DNA from: an uncultured Collinsella sp.
GTDB lineage: Bacteria; Actinomycetota; Coriobacteriia; Coriobacteriales; Coriobacteriaceae
DNA length: 58,025 nt
Direction: 5' to 3'
Assembly (NCBI GenBank): GCA_902493855.1
Contig: CABUQV010000013.1
Location: 1 to 58,025, forward strand
Shown piece after piece: positions 43,815-52,142 of this stretch. The position numbers and the translations under genes were made by a program. The notes below the pieces were generated by a model. The model was not told the origin of the DNA, did not search any database, and saw only the letters and a list, made by a program, of their open reading frames with translations. How positions within the stretch are numbered: the stretch's first letter is position 1; each line of letters opens with the position of its first letter.

Positions 43815-43832
43815 TTCAAACAATAACGAACA
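43815..43832. promoter_or_regulatory. DeoR-type site before the LacR-like gene
   Basis: TTCAAACAATAACGAACA, a GAACA-type repeat 33 bases upstream of the GTG start. It is suitable for autoregulation. Confidence 0.5.
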
Positions 43833-43987
43833 AATTGTATCAGACTCGCGCGCGTCAAAAATGAACGCCCGCACAGCTCCAATCATCACTTTTTTGAGAA
43901 AAATACCCCCTGCTTTAGTGGGGTGTAGTGATAATCTCGCTTGTTCGCGCTACAGTTTGTCGGAAATACCTCGATGTTAGGAACCAA

Positions 43988-45040
43988 ATGATCACTTCCG
44001 AGCTTTTCGGCACCGCGCCGTGCGGTACCCCCGTTCATCGTTACACCCTCAACGGGCCCGAGATCTGCGTTCGCATTATGGACTATGGCGCCACCGTGCT
44101 GGGTATCGATGTGCCCGACATTCCCGGCAACGTGCGCGATGTGGTGCTGGGCTTCGATAAGCTCGAGGATTACTTTGACAACCCCGCCTGCTTTGGCGCG
44201 ACCATCGGGCCTGTGGCCAACCGCACCGCGGGCGCCACGATCACCATCGACGGTACGGACTGGCATATGCCGGCCAACGAAGGCGCCAACAACCTGCACA
44301 GCGATCTTGAGCACGGTCTGCATAAACGCGTGTGGGACGTTGAGCTCGACGAGGCCCATAACGCCGTGCGCATGACCACCTCGCTTGAGGATGGCGAACT
44401 GGGCCTTCCCGGCAACCGCACCTTGACGGCCGTGTTTACCGTTACACGCACCGGCGTCTTTCGCATCGAGTATGGCTGCGAGAGCGACCGCGCCACCTAC
44501 GTGTCCATGACCAACCACACGTACTTTAACCTTGCCGGCCATAACGCCGGCATGGACTGCGAGCACTTCTTTGTTGCCAACGCTGCCCACTACCTGCCCA
44601 TCAACGAGCAGAATATCCCCACCGGCGAGATCGCTCCGGTCGAGGGCACGCCGTTTGACTTCCGTGAGCTGCGCCCCGTCGCGCCTGGCATGGAGGCCGA
44701 CGATCCCCAGATTAAGCAGGCACGCGGCTACGACCACTGCCTGTGCATCGATGGCTATCAGTACGGCCGTAATCTGCGCCGCGCCCTGCACGTCGAGGAG
44801 ATGTGGACCGGCCGCGAGCTGGACTACTACACCACCGCCCCGGGCGTGCAGCTCTACACCGGCAACTGGCTGGGCGACGAGCACGCCAAGGACGATGCTA
44901 ACTATGGCTGGGGCGCCGGCTTTGCCCTCGAGGCAGAGATGTACCCCGACACACCGCACCAGCCGCTGTTCCCGCAGGGCATTGTGGGCCCGGGTCACCC
45001 CTACAGCAATGTGATCGAATATCACTTTATGAGGCACTAA
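43988..45040 (+). CDS. galM: aldose 1-epimerase (galactose mutarotase)
   Basis: 350 residues; interconverts alpha and beta galactose so that GalK can act. Motifs: GATVLGIDVPD, ATIGPVANRTAGA, SMTNHTYFNLAGH (catalytic His), PTGEIAPVEGTPFDFR, YDHCLCIDGY and LYTGNWL. Length and motifs are those of true GalM, unlike the LacX-type proteins. ATG 43988 with AGGAA. Divergent from the LacR-like gene. Confidence 0.92.
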   Translation: MITSELFGTAPCGTPVHRYTLNGPEICVRIMDYGATVLGIDVPDIPGNVRDVVLGFDKLEDYFDNPACFGATIGPVANRTAGATITIDGTDWHMPANEGANNLHSDLEHGLHKRVWDVELDEAHNAVRMTTSLEDGELGLPGNRTLTAVFTVTRTGVFRIEYGCESDRATYVSMTNHTYFNLAGHNAGMDCEHFFVANAAHYLPINEQNIPTGEIAPVEGTPFDFRELRPVAPGMEADDPQIKQARGYDHCLCIDGYQYGRNLRRALHVEEMWTGRELDYYTTAPGVQLYTGNWLGDEHAKDDANYGWGAGFALEAEMYPDTPHQPLFPQGIVGPGHPYSNVIEYHFMRH

Positions 45041-45066
45041 GCCCACAACGCAACATATCGCACAGC

Positions 45067-45102
45067 AGCGCCCGCCGGCACCACTGCCGACGGGCGTTTT
45101 TC
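45067..45102 (+). terminator. galM terminator
   Basis: CGCCCG(CCGGCA) pairs with (TGCCGA)CGGGCG, followed by TTTTTCT. Confidence 0.8.
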
Positions 45103-45105
45103 TAC

Positions 45106-45289
45106 CTAGTCATTGGGGACGTTCTTAAATGACTAGTCATTGGGGACAGTCTTTAACGTTTGGCGAGAAGGACTGTCCCAATCTGCCGACACTTGGGGAC
45201 GTTCCTAAAAGGCCGGCACATAAGGAACGTCCCCAAGTGCCAAGGGTGTCCCGTTTGACTAGTCATTTAAGAACGTCCCCAATGACTAG
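45106..45289. repeat. 184-nt three-way foldback element
   Basis: Outer arms 45106-45139 and 45256-45289 are a perfect 34-bp inverted repeat. Between them lie two separate hairpins: TTGGGGACAGTC/GACTGTCCCAA (45140-45181) and a 17-bp perfect stem CACTTGGGGACGTTCCT (45190-45206 with 45223-45239). The single strand would fold as a cloverleaf. Its right arm supplies the last codons of the EIIB gene at 45263. Confidence 0.85.
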
Positions 45290-45757
45290 TTGGATGGGGT
45301 CGGGATTGGAGCTGGGGAGGTAACGGATTTCTAGCTCTATGCCGAGTTCTTGTAGCTCTTTGAAGGCAGCGATGTCCGTATCGTCTACGGCGACTGCGGG
45401 CGTTATGGGGTGCTTGCCCTCCCCCGCCTGCATATGGCCAATGCTGATCTTGGTGATCGGCACACCACCCTTAACCAGCGCGAGCGCATCGGCGGGTGAG
45501 GCCACCATGATGAGAATCCATTGGCGCGGCGTTGCGGTATGAATGATGTCGATGGTCCTTTGCACCGAGAAAAACCGCGTCCAAACGCCTTCTGGCGCCG
45601 CCACCCTCATGGGTGCCCATTGGCGCGAATCCGCCGCGATCTCATCGTTGACGATTAGGACAAGGTTGGAACCCACGGCTTCGTTCCACAGTTCAACGTC
45701 TTGCCCGTAAATGAAACGGTCATCGATACGCGTGAGAAGGATCTTGGGTTGAGCCAT
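45263..45757 (-). CDS. orphan mannose-family PTS EIIB lacking the active His
   Basis: 164 residues, clearly related to the EIIB at 55022 (LLTRID-R, NDEIA, VKGGVPITKISIGHMQAGEGK, FKELQELGIELEIR). The phosphorylated His of RLVHGQV is Tyr17 here (RFIYGQD), so it should not carry phosphate. No IIA, IIC or IID adjoins. The last nine residues (QLVIGDVLK) are encoded by the arm of the foldback repeat, so the native end was lost. Either a decaying gene or a binding-only regulator; the intact frame leaves both open. Confidence 0.8.
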   Translation of the reverse strand: MAQPKILLTRIDDRFIYGQDVELWNEAVGSNLVLIVNDEIAADSRQWAPMRVAAPEGVWTRFFSVQRTIDIIHTATPRQWILIMVASPADALALVKGGVPITKISIGHMQAGEGKHPITPAVAVDDTDIAAFKELQELGIELEIRYLPSSNPDPIQLVIGDVLK

Positions 45758-45914
45758 GGCTGCCCCATTCTGTTTGAGACCCGTAAGAGCGAGACATCAC
45801 GTCTCCAATATTAGTGCATTTAAAGTGAGAAAAGCCGTCAGAACACTTGCGCGGATTTGCGATGTCCCGTATCATAGACAGCCGTTGACGCCCCAGTTGC
45901 GTCACCACATGGCC

Positions 45915-45990
45915 GCCAGCGTAGCTCAGTTGGTAGAGCACCGCTCTCGTAAAGCGGGGGTCACCGGTTCGAGCCCGGTCGCTGGCTCCA
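45915..45990 (+). tRNA. tRNA-Thr (anticodon CGT)
   Basis: Acceptor stem GCCAGCG/CGCTGGC, D-arm GCTCAGTTGGTAGAGC, anticodon arm CCGCT-CTCGTAA-AGCGG giving anticodon CGT, T-loop GGTTCGAGCC, encoded CCA at 45988-45990. Reads ACG threonine codons. Confidence 0.96.
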
Positions 45991-46000
45991 TTGCACAAGA

Positions 46001-46025
46001 TAGCCGCCTTCGGGCGGCTTTTTTG
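46001..46025 (+). terminator. tRNA terminator
   Basis: AGCCGCC-TTC-GGGCGGCT followed by TTTTTT, ten bases after the tRNA. Confidence 0.92.
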
Positions 46026-46097
46026 TTGCCGATTTTGAGTGCGTGTGCGCCAATCCAAGCATCGCCACGTTGACCGCTTTCTACTCAAAAACAGAAA

Positions 46098-46142
46098 ACC
46101 CCGCCAAACGTGATCCCCAAGGGAAAACGCATTTGGCGGGGT
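46098..46142 (-). terminator. terminator of the yhcH-like gene
   Basis: ACCCCGCCAAACG pairs with C-TTTGGCGGGGT. The minus strand runs into TTTTCTGTTTTTG. Confidence 0.8.
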
Positions 46143-46203
46143 CCTAGCGTGATTTCTATAGGGGAATCACGCCATCAAACGAACAGCTCAGCCGAGCAGC
46201 ACG

Positions 46204-46677
46204 CTACTCCTCCCAGTAAGCATCTGCAAGCAGCTTAAAGCAAATCTTCTTGACCGGCTGTGCGCCATCGCCCGGGAACTCGAGCGTGGGCATATGAGGC
46301 TCGCCGGCAACGAACAGCGCAAACTTGTCGTCGGCAAGATCGCCGGCGATCGAAGCGTCGGAATCGACCAGATCGTAGTCGTCCTTCTCGTCAAACTCCT
46401 GGACCAGCGTCAGGCTGCCCGTGGCCACCTTAAAGGCCTCGCGACCCTCGACGTCGATCTGCAGATCGTGATAGCGCTGATGCGTCTCATAGTGAGCCTC
46501 GGACTCGGGGCGCGTCGTGGGTGCCATGACGTTCGCAAAGACCTTGTCGCCCAGAATCGGATGGCTGCCAACCTCGAGCTTCGCCGGATCGTTCTCCTCG
46601 AGCCAATCGATTAGCACGTCGAGGCCCTTGAGCATTCCGCGGTATTCCTCGATATCGCCCAGTGCACCGTAAATCAT
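46204..46677 (-). CDS. YhcH/YjgK/YiaL family protein
   Basis: 157 residues of the small cupin-like EbgC/YhcH family, thought to handle free sugars or sugar acids (YhcH with sialic acid, EbgC with beta-galactosidase). Features: KVFANVMAPTTRPESEAHYETHQRYHDLQIDVEG (metal-binding His/Glu pattern) and FALFVAGEPHMPTLEFPG (second His). AGAGGGGA before the ATG. Alone, next to the aga/lacC cluster; substrate not determined. Confidence 0.85.
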   Translation of the reverse strand: MIYGALGDIEEYRGMLKGLDVLIDWLEENDPAKLEVGSHPILGDKVFANVMAPTTRPESEAHYETHQRYHDLQIDVEGREAFKVATGSLTLVQEFDEKDDYDLVDSDASIAGDLADDKFALFVAGEPHMPTLEFPGDGAQPVKKICFKLLADAYWEE

Positions 46678-46709
46678 CTAAATCCCCTCTCGGATCGTTT
46701 CTTTGGCGG

Positions 46710-46838
46710 CTACTCGATAAACGCGTTACCGACGCTGTTGCCACCTACATACGTCTCGACCAGGCTAAGGTCGGGATTGAACACGACATACTCGGCGTCG
46801 CGCCCCGGCATAATGCTACCGCACTTGTCGTCGGCTCT
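46710..46838 (-). pseudogene. 3' remnant of nagA
   Basis: 43 codons matching the end of the intact NagA at 49575 (DKCGSIMPGRDAEYVVF, then LVETYVGGNSVGNAFIE-stop versus LVETYVGGQSVGNAFTE). The frame is still open, but nothing upstream belongs to nagA; lacC2 begins 40 bases on. It marks a rearrangement breakpoint. Confidence 0.85.
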
Positions 46839-46881
46839 AACCACAAGCAAACAACCGATGCCGGGGCCGCGGCACAAGCTC

Positions 46882-47817
46882 CTACAGCTCAGTCACGACA
46901 ACGCCGTTGTAGACCTCGTCCCAACGGTCCATGACCAGATGGCCGGTCATGGGATCCATGGCGTTGAGCTTGCCGCAGGTGTTGGCGGTACGCAGCACCG
47001 TCTCGTCGTCTGCGCCAGCAGCGATGGCATGTGCGAAGCCTGCGATAGTGGAGTCACCAGAGCCCGTGGCGTTAACGGCAGGGATATCGGGCGTCTTGGC
47101 GCGGAACGCACGGCCATTGTGGAAACCAACGGAGCCGGCAGCGCCCATGGACACGACGACCCAGGGGATATCGGAGAAGCGGGCGTCAGAGGCGAGCGCG
47201 GCGCGGAGCTCGTCCACATCGTCGGTGGTAAAGCTCGTGCCCAGAAGGCCGTTGATCTCGGTCAGGTTAGGCTTGACCAGCTCGGGCTTGACCTCGGACT
47301 TGAGCGCAGCCTCGAGCGAAGCACCCGAGGTATCGAGCAGCACCTTGGCGCCGGCGTTCTCGGCAATGCCCGTGATCTTGGCATAGTAGTCTGCCTCGAC
47401 ACCGCGGGGCAGCGAACCCGAAATGGTGACGACGTCGGCCTTGCCCGCAAGCTCGGTAAACTTGGCGGTAAAGGCATCGAGCTCCTCGGGGGCAATTGTC
47501 GGGCCGCTCTCGAGCAGCTCGGTCTGGTTGCCGGCATGGAGGATGTTGAGGCAAATACGAGTCTCGCCCTTGATGGGTACAAAATCATTCTTAATGCCGT
47601 TGGCATCCATGAGCTCGGCCATGTAAGCGCCCATGTGGCCGCCGAGTAGACCGGTTGCCACAACGTCGTCGCCCAGCTGACCCAGCACACGGGCCACGTT
47701 GAGGCCCTTGCCGCCGGCGGTCTTTTCGGGCGCCACACGGTTGACGTCGTCGATAATGAGCTCATCGAGCTGATAGCGCGTATCGACAGACGGGTTCATC
47801 GTAACGGTGAGGATCAT
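46882..47817 (-). CDS. lacC: tagatose-6-phosphate kinase / 1-phosphofructokinase, second copy
   Basis: 311 residues, same length and nearly the same sequence as the gene at 16503. Catalytic NATGSGDSTIAGF, AGGKGLNVARVL, VTISGSLPRG. It would supply tagatose 1,6-bisphosphate from the tagatose 6-phosphate produced by AgaS. AAGGAGC ribosome site. Downstream of and likely co-transcribed with the lacX copy. Confidence 0.85.
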   Translation of the reverse strand: MILTVTMNPSVDTRYQLDELIIDDVNRVAPEKTAGGKGLNVARVLGQLGDDVVATGLLGGHMGAYMAELMDANGIKNDFVPIKGETRICLNILHAGNQTELLESGPTIAPEELDAFTAKFTELAGKADVVTISGSLPRGVEADYYAKITGIAENAGAKVLLDTSGASLEAALKSEVKPELVKPNLTEINGLLGTSFTTDDVDELRAALASDARFSDIPWVVVSMGAAGSVGFHNGRAFRAKTPDIPAVNATGSGDSTIAGFAHAIAAGADDETVLRTANTCGKLNAMDPMTGHLVMDRWDEVYNGVVVTEL

Positions 47818-47876
47818 TTTTAGCTCCTTATCTCGCAGGCTCCTTATGCCTCGCGATACGAGTCGACAAAACGGAA

Positions 47877-48758
47877 TTACAGAATCTCAATCGTGAACGA
47901 GCGAACGACGGTCTCCTTGGGCTTGGCGACAAGGCAGCCGCGCTTATGCTCAAGCACGTCGTCCTCATCGGAGCAGGTCGAAAGGCCGCCCCAGGGCTCA
48001 ACTGCCACAAAATCGCCCTCGGGCTTACTCCACACGATGAGATACGGGAAGCCCTCAAAGCTCAGGCGGACGCCCTTGTCCTCGCCCTTCTTGGAAAGCG
48101 TGACCTGACGGCTCTCGAGCACGTCAAAGATGGTCTCCGCAAAATCGAAGAGCTCATGCGACAGGGGCAGTGTCTTTCCCACCATGGGGTTCTTGGAGCG
48201 GTTTGCCACGTCAATCAATCCAGTCGAGGGCACGGCGGTGCAAAGCTCCGCAGCCTCGTCCTTCTCGAAGCGCAACTCGTAGTCCGTATAGGCCTCGCCC
48301 TCATCGAGCGGACACCTAAAGCCGGGATGACCGCCGATAAAGAACGGCATGTCCTCGGTTCCCTCGTTGGTGACCTCATAGGAGACGCGCACGGCGGTAT
48401 CCTCGAGCGCATAACGAGCGACAAGCTTAAACGGGTAGGGATAATCGCTCAGCAGTGCGGCGTTATCCTCGGAAGCCAGGCACATCGCCAGCTCGTTCTC
48501 GCCTTGGCTCAGCAGCTTCCACTCCTGTTTGCGCGCAAACCCGTGGCGAGCGAGCTTTACATGATGCCCGGCAAATGTCATGGCGCTGTTGTCGCGCAAG
48601 CCTCCGCAAATCGGGAAGCAAATCGGTGCCTGGCCGGACCACACGGCGGGATCGCCCTGCCACAAGTACTCGCGTCCGTCAGCCTCAATCGAGGTAAACG
48701 AGCCGCCGGCCGTGGAAACCTTGATAGAAATCGAATCGTTGGAAAGAGCGTATTCCAT
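47877..48758 (-). CDS. lacX: aldose 1-epimerase family protein (LacX-like), second copy
   Basis: 293 residues, paralogue of 17492 with the same length and order relative to lacC. GSFTSIEADGREYLWQGDPAVWSGQAPICFPICGGLRD, PFFIGGHPGFRCPLDEGE. ATG 48758 with AAGGATG; the longer ORF to 48893 would run into the divergent flavodoxin promoter. Confidence 0.8.
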   Translation of the reverse strand: MEYALSNDSISIKVSTAGGSFTSIEADGREYLWQGDPAVWSGQAPICFPICGGLRDNSAMTFAGHHVKLARHGFARKQEWKLLSQGENELAMCLASEDNAALLSDYPYPFKLVARYALEDTAVRVSYEVTNEGTEDMPFFIGGHPGFRCPLDEGEAYTDYELRFEKDEAAELCTAVPSTGLIDVANRSKNPMVGKTLPLSHELFDFAETIFDVLESRQVTLSKKGEDKGVRLSFEGFPYLIVWSKPEGDFVAVEPWGGLSTCSDEDDVLEHKRGCLVAKPKETVVRSFTIEIL

Positions 48759-48914
48759 TGCCCATCCTTTCGAACAACTACTTTTTGCTCGCAAGAACCC
48801 GTCTCGGCTCTGACCAAAGGACAAACCCGCACGTTCATCGATGCGTCCGGTATCCCAGCCATGCAACGGGGTACCATACAGACATTGATGCAATTACAGC
48901 TGAAAGGCCTTCTT

Positions 48915-49499
48915 ATGCGAACCATCATCCTCTACGCCTCGCGCCATCACGGCAATACGAAAAAGCTCGTGGACGCCATCGTCGAGGCACACCCCGAGAT
49001 CGATACCCTCGACGTCAAGGCGCTCGGTAAAAACGAGTACCCCGACCTGCACGAATATCATCTGATTGGTGTCGCCACGGGCATCTATTACTCCGAGATC
49101 GACAAGGACATGGCACGCGTGCTCACGAACGTGCTGCAGCCGCAGGATAAGGTGTTTGGCCTTATGACCTACGGTGGCAAAAACAAGTGGTACGGCAAGG
49201 ATATCGATGGCATCTGCCGCATGAGGCAGGCCATCTTTATGGGTGTCTACGGCTGCCCCGGCTTTGATACGTGGGGGCCGTTCAAACTCACCGGTGGCGT
49301 CCAGAAGGGACACCCGACCGCTGAGGAAATTAAGGGCGCCGTCGACTTCTTCGACAAGATCGAAGACGAGTATGGCGACATCATCGTCGAGGAGTACGCC
49401 AAGCGCGAGAAGCGCCTAGCCTACGAGAAGGAGCATCCTGCAGGAGGCCTGGTGGCCGGCGTTAAGCGCACGGCAAAGAAGATCGCTAACAAGCTGTAA
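48915..49499 (+). CDS. flavodoxin family protein
   Basis: 194 residues. FMN-binding start MRTIILYASRHHGNTKKLVDAI (P-loop SRHHGNT), then HLIGVATGIYYSEIDKDMARVL and KVFGLMTYGGKN, then a basic C-terminal tail (KRTAKKIANKL) beyond the usual flavodoxin length that may contact membrane or nucleic acid. Electron carrier; partner unknown. Start at 48915 with GAAAGG; divergent from lacX2. Confidence 0.85.
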   Translation: MRTIILYASRHHGNTKKLVDAIVEAHPEIDTLDVKALGKNEYPDLHEYHLIGVATGIYYSEIDKDMARVLTNVLQPQDKVFGLMTYGGKNKWYGKDIDGICRMRQAIFMGVYGCPGFDTWGPFKLTGGVQKGHPTAEEIKGAVDFFDKIEDEYGDIIVEEYAKREKRLAYEKEHPAGGLVAGVKRTAKKIANKL

Positions 49500-49531
49500 C
49501 TGTGAAGGTGCTTTTGAGCGTTTAACCCATA

Positions 49532-49569
49532 CGGCGGGTCCGAGCAGATTCGGGCCCGCCGTCTTTTTC
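49532..49569. terminator. terminator between flavodoxin and nagA
   Basis: ACGGCGGGTCCGA pairs with TCGGGCCCGCCGT, followed on the plus strand by CTTTTTCT. The genes converge here. Confidence 0.85.
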
Positions 49570-49574
49570 TATCG

Positions 49575-50744
49575 TTACTCAGTAAAGGCGTTGCCGACGC
49601 TCTGGCCGCCAACATACGTCTCGACGAGGGTGAGCTCATGGTCGAACACGACAAAGTCGGCGTCGCGACCCGGCATGATGCTGCCGCACTTATCCTCGAT
49701 GTGCGCGGAGCGTGCCGGCACCTCGGTTGCCATGCGAATGGCGATATCGGCGCTGGCGATGCCCCAGTCGACGATGTTCTTGACGCCCTGGGCAAGCGTG
49801 AGCACCGAGCCAGCAATGCTCTTGCCGTCGGCGAGCCAGCACAGGTTGTCCTTCATGATGACGTCCATGCCACCACTGGTGTAGCTGCCCTCGGGCATGC
49901 CGCCGCAACCCAGGCAGTCGGTAATGAGCACCGTGTGCTGCCAGCCCTTTGCCTGCAGCAGCGCCTTGATGGCGGCAGGGTTTACGTGCTTGCCGTCACA
50001 GATGATCTCGGCGTAGGTCTCAGGCGTGGACATGGCAGCACCCACGACACCGGGCTCACGGTGATGCAGCCCGCGCTGGCCGTTATAGGTATGCGTAAAG
50101 CAGCTGGCACCGGCGTTGATGGCGGCGATGCACTCGTCATACGTGGCATCGGAGTGGCCGATGCTGGTCACGACACCCTTTGCGTTGAGGGCAGCGGCAT
50201 AGGCAGCGGCGCCATCGCGCTCGGCGGCCATGGCACTCTTAACGATACGTCCGCCGGCAGCCTCCTGCCACTGGTCGAAGACCTCCTCGGAGGGGTCGAT
50301 AAGATAAGCGGGGTTCTGCGCGCCCACGTGCTTCATGGTAAAGAAGGGGCCCTCCAGGTAGATACCCTGAATGCGAGCACCGCAGAAGTCGGGGCCGCGG
50401 CCCTCGTCCGCCTGAGCGATGGCGGCGCAGGCGTCCTTGATCTGCTCGACGCCATCGGTGAACGTCGTGGGCAGCCAGCTGGTGGTACCGCGACGGGCGA
50501 GCTCGGTCGAGCTGATATCGATGCCCTCGGGATCGTTATCGGTAGTTGAGTGGTTGTAGAAGCCATGGATGTGAGTATCGACCATACCCGGTGCGATCCA
50601 CGATCCCGTGTAGTCCTTAATCTCGCAAGAGGGCTCGTCGGCCTGCCAGGCGCCAAAGACGCCGTCCTCGACCATAAGATAGCCGCCCAGTTGCGGGCCT
50701 GCCGGCAAGAAGAACTTGTCAGCCTTAATTGCGTACGTGCTCAT
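49575..50744 (-). CDS. nagA: N-acetylglucosamine/galactosamine-6-phosphate deacetylase
   Basis: 389 residues, amidohydrolase fold. Removes acetate from GlcNAc-6-P or GalNAc-6-P. Motifs: PGMVDTHIHGFYNHST (metal His pair), GIYLEGPFF (metal Glu), SIGHSDATYDECIAAINAG, CFTHTYNGQRGLHHREPGVVGAA and LITDCLGCGGM (catalytic Asp). In this cluster with agaS and an aga-type PTS, GalNAc-6-P (AgaA role) is the likelier substrate. The ATG 50744 is preferred over a GTG two codons upstream; AAGGAG precedes. Confidence 0.92.
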   Translation of the reverse strand: MSTYAIKADKFFLPAGPQLGGYLMVEDGVFGAWQADEPSCEIKDYTGSWIAPGMVDTHIHGFYNHSTTDNDPEGIDISSTELARRGTTSWLPTTFTDGVEQIKDACAAIAQADEGRGPDFCGARIQGIYLEGPFFTMKHVGAQNPAYLIDPSEEVFDQWQEAAGGRIVKSAMAAERDGAAAYAAALNAKGVVTSIGHSDATYDECIAAINAGASCFTHTYNGQRGLHHREPGVVGAAMSTPETYAEIICDGKHVNPAAIKALLQAKGWQHTVLITDCLGCGGMPEGSYTSGGMDVIMKDNLCWLADGKSIAGSVLTLAQGVKNIVDWGIASADIAIRMATEVPARSAHIEDKCGSIMPGRDADFVVFDHELTLVETYVGGQSVGNAFTE

Positions 50745-50807
50745 ATGCACTCCTTGCTTCTAAAGCAGTTGACTGTGGTGATGCTTATACCCAGCTCACG
50801 TAAAACA

Positions 50808-50848
50808 AAAAGCGCCCGCCCGCCGTTATGAGCGGACGGGCGCCCTTA
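50808..50848 (-). terminator. agaS terminator
   Basis: GCGCCCG-CC pairs with GG-CGGGCGC; the minus strand continues CTTTTTGTTTTA. Confidence 0.85.
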
Positions 50849-50861
50849 CAGGGGGACGCGA

Positions 50862-52028
50862 TTAAGCGGTGAAGGGGTGAATCGTCACGCCCTTAACCAC
50901 GCGGTTGACCGTGCCGGTGGGGCTCGGCGTATCGGGCGTGTTGCCCACGCGCACGGAGTTGAGCAGGCTGATAGCCTGGGCAAACATCACGAACGGCAGG
51001 GCAAGGTAACCCTCGGGAAGTACCTCGTAGCCCTTAAAGGTGAAGGACTCACCCTCATAGACGGTGGCACCTTCCTGCTGAACGGCGATGGTGTGCTGAG
51101 CGATCTCGTCGCCACCGATCTCGTTGAGGATGTCGATATCGTACTGACGGGTGTAGGCGTCGTTGTTGACGAACACGAAGACGAGCGTCTTATCGTCGAC
51201 GAAGGACTTAGGTCCGTGACGATAGCCCATGGAGGTGTCGTAGGAAGTAGCGACCAGACCGTGAGCGAGCTCGAGGATCTTGAGCTGGCTCTCCTGGGCA
51301 AGGCCACCGAAGGAGCCAGAACCCAAGTAGGTCACGCGGTTGAAGTCGCCAGCCAGGTAATCGGCGATCTCGGGCTCACGGGAGATGACCTCCTCGCCCA
51401 TCTTGGCGATGGTCTCGACCCACTCGGCCTTCTGCTCGTCAGAGGCAGTGTCGAAAATAAGGGTGGAGAGCAGGGTCATGCAGGAATAAGAACCGGTCAT
51501 GGCGAAGCCCTTGTCGTTGGCGCGCGGAATGAGCAGCGTCAGCGCATTGGGATCATCGGCGGACTCGACGGCGAGCTTGCCCTCGGGAGCGCAGGTGATG
51601 TTGAGGAACTTGACGTTGTGGACGAGCTCCTTGGCAACGGCAACGGCAGCAAGGCTCTCGGGGCTGTTGCCAGAGCGGGCAAAGGAAACCACGAGCGTGG
51701 GATCCTCGGCGCGCAGGAAATCGCGCGGGGCGCTCACGATGTCGGTCGTAGCGATGGGCTTAAAGTCGTAGAGATCAGTGTTGCCAGCGTGACGCAGGTA
51801 CGGGGCGCAGGTATCGCCAACGTAGTCGGACGTACCGGCACCGGTGAAGACAACGGACAGACGGCCCTCGCCCATAGCGCGAGCCTCGGCCAGGAAGGCC
51901 TCGATGGCCTCCTTGTTCTCGCGATAGATGTTGAGCGTATCACGCCAAAGCTCGGGCTGCTGAGCAATCTCGGCCGTGGTGATCTGGGCGCCGAGCTCAG
52001 TGAGCTCCTCGACACTCTTCTCGAACAT
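50862..52028 (-). CDS. agaS: tagatose-6-phosphate ketose/aldose isomerase-deaminase AgaS
   Basis: 388 residues with two SIS domains. VVFTGAGTSDYVGD and VVSFARSGNSPESLAA form the first phosphosugar site, and TSYDTSMGYRHGPKSF is typical of AgaS. Converts galactosamine 6-phosphate to tagatose 6-phosphate plus ammonia. Joins the amino-sugar route to LacC and the aldolase. A GntR-type operator stands 62 bases upstream. Confidence 0.92.
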   Translation of the reverse strand: MFEKSVEELTELGAQITTAEIAQQPELWRDTLNIYRENKEAIEAFLAEARAMGEGRLSVVFTGAGTSDYVGDTCAPYLRHAGNTDLYDFKPIATTDIVSAPRDFLRAEDPTLVVSFARSGNSPESLAAVAVAKELVHNVKFLNITCAPEGKLAVESADDPNALTLLIPRANDKGFAMTGSYSCMTLLSTLIFDTASDEQKAEWVETIAKMGEEVISREPEIADYLAGDFNRVTYLGSGSFGGLAQESQLKILELAHGLVATSYDTSMGYRHGPKSFVDDKTLVFVFVNNDAYTRQYDIDILNEIGGDEIAQHTIAVQQEGATVYEGESFTFKGYEVLPEGYLALPFVMFAQAISLLNSVRVGNTPDTPSPTGTVNRVVKGVTIHPFTA

Positions 52029-52089
52029 TTCTAATACCTCTCTCTAGAAGTAATCCTCTGACGTGCAATTATACACTTCAGTTGGTTAT

Positions 52090-52103
52090 CTGGTAGTAAC
52101 CAG
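52090..52103. promoter_or_regulatory. GntR operator before agaS
   Basis: CTGGTAGTAACCAG, resembling the ACTGGTCTAGACCA-type site of NagR/DasR regulators. Related sites occur at 56381 and 56661 ahead of the PTS operon. Confidence 0.6.
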
Positions 52104-52142
52104 TTAAATGCAAAGAATCATCATATGGAAACGATGCGAACA

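Noticed and set aside
45756..46073. 105-codon ORF over the tRNA
   Set aside because: It reads through the tRNA-Thr gene; the 'SVAQLVEHRS' text is the usual false translation of a tRNA.
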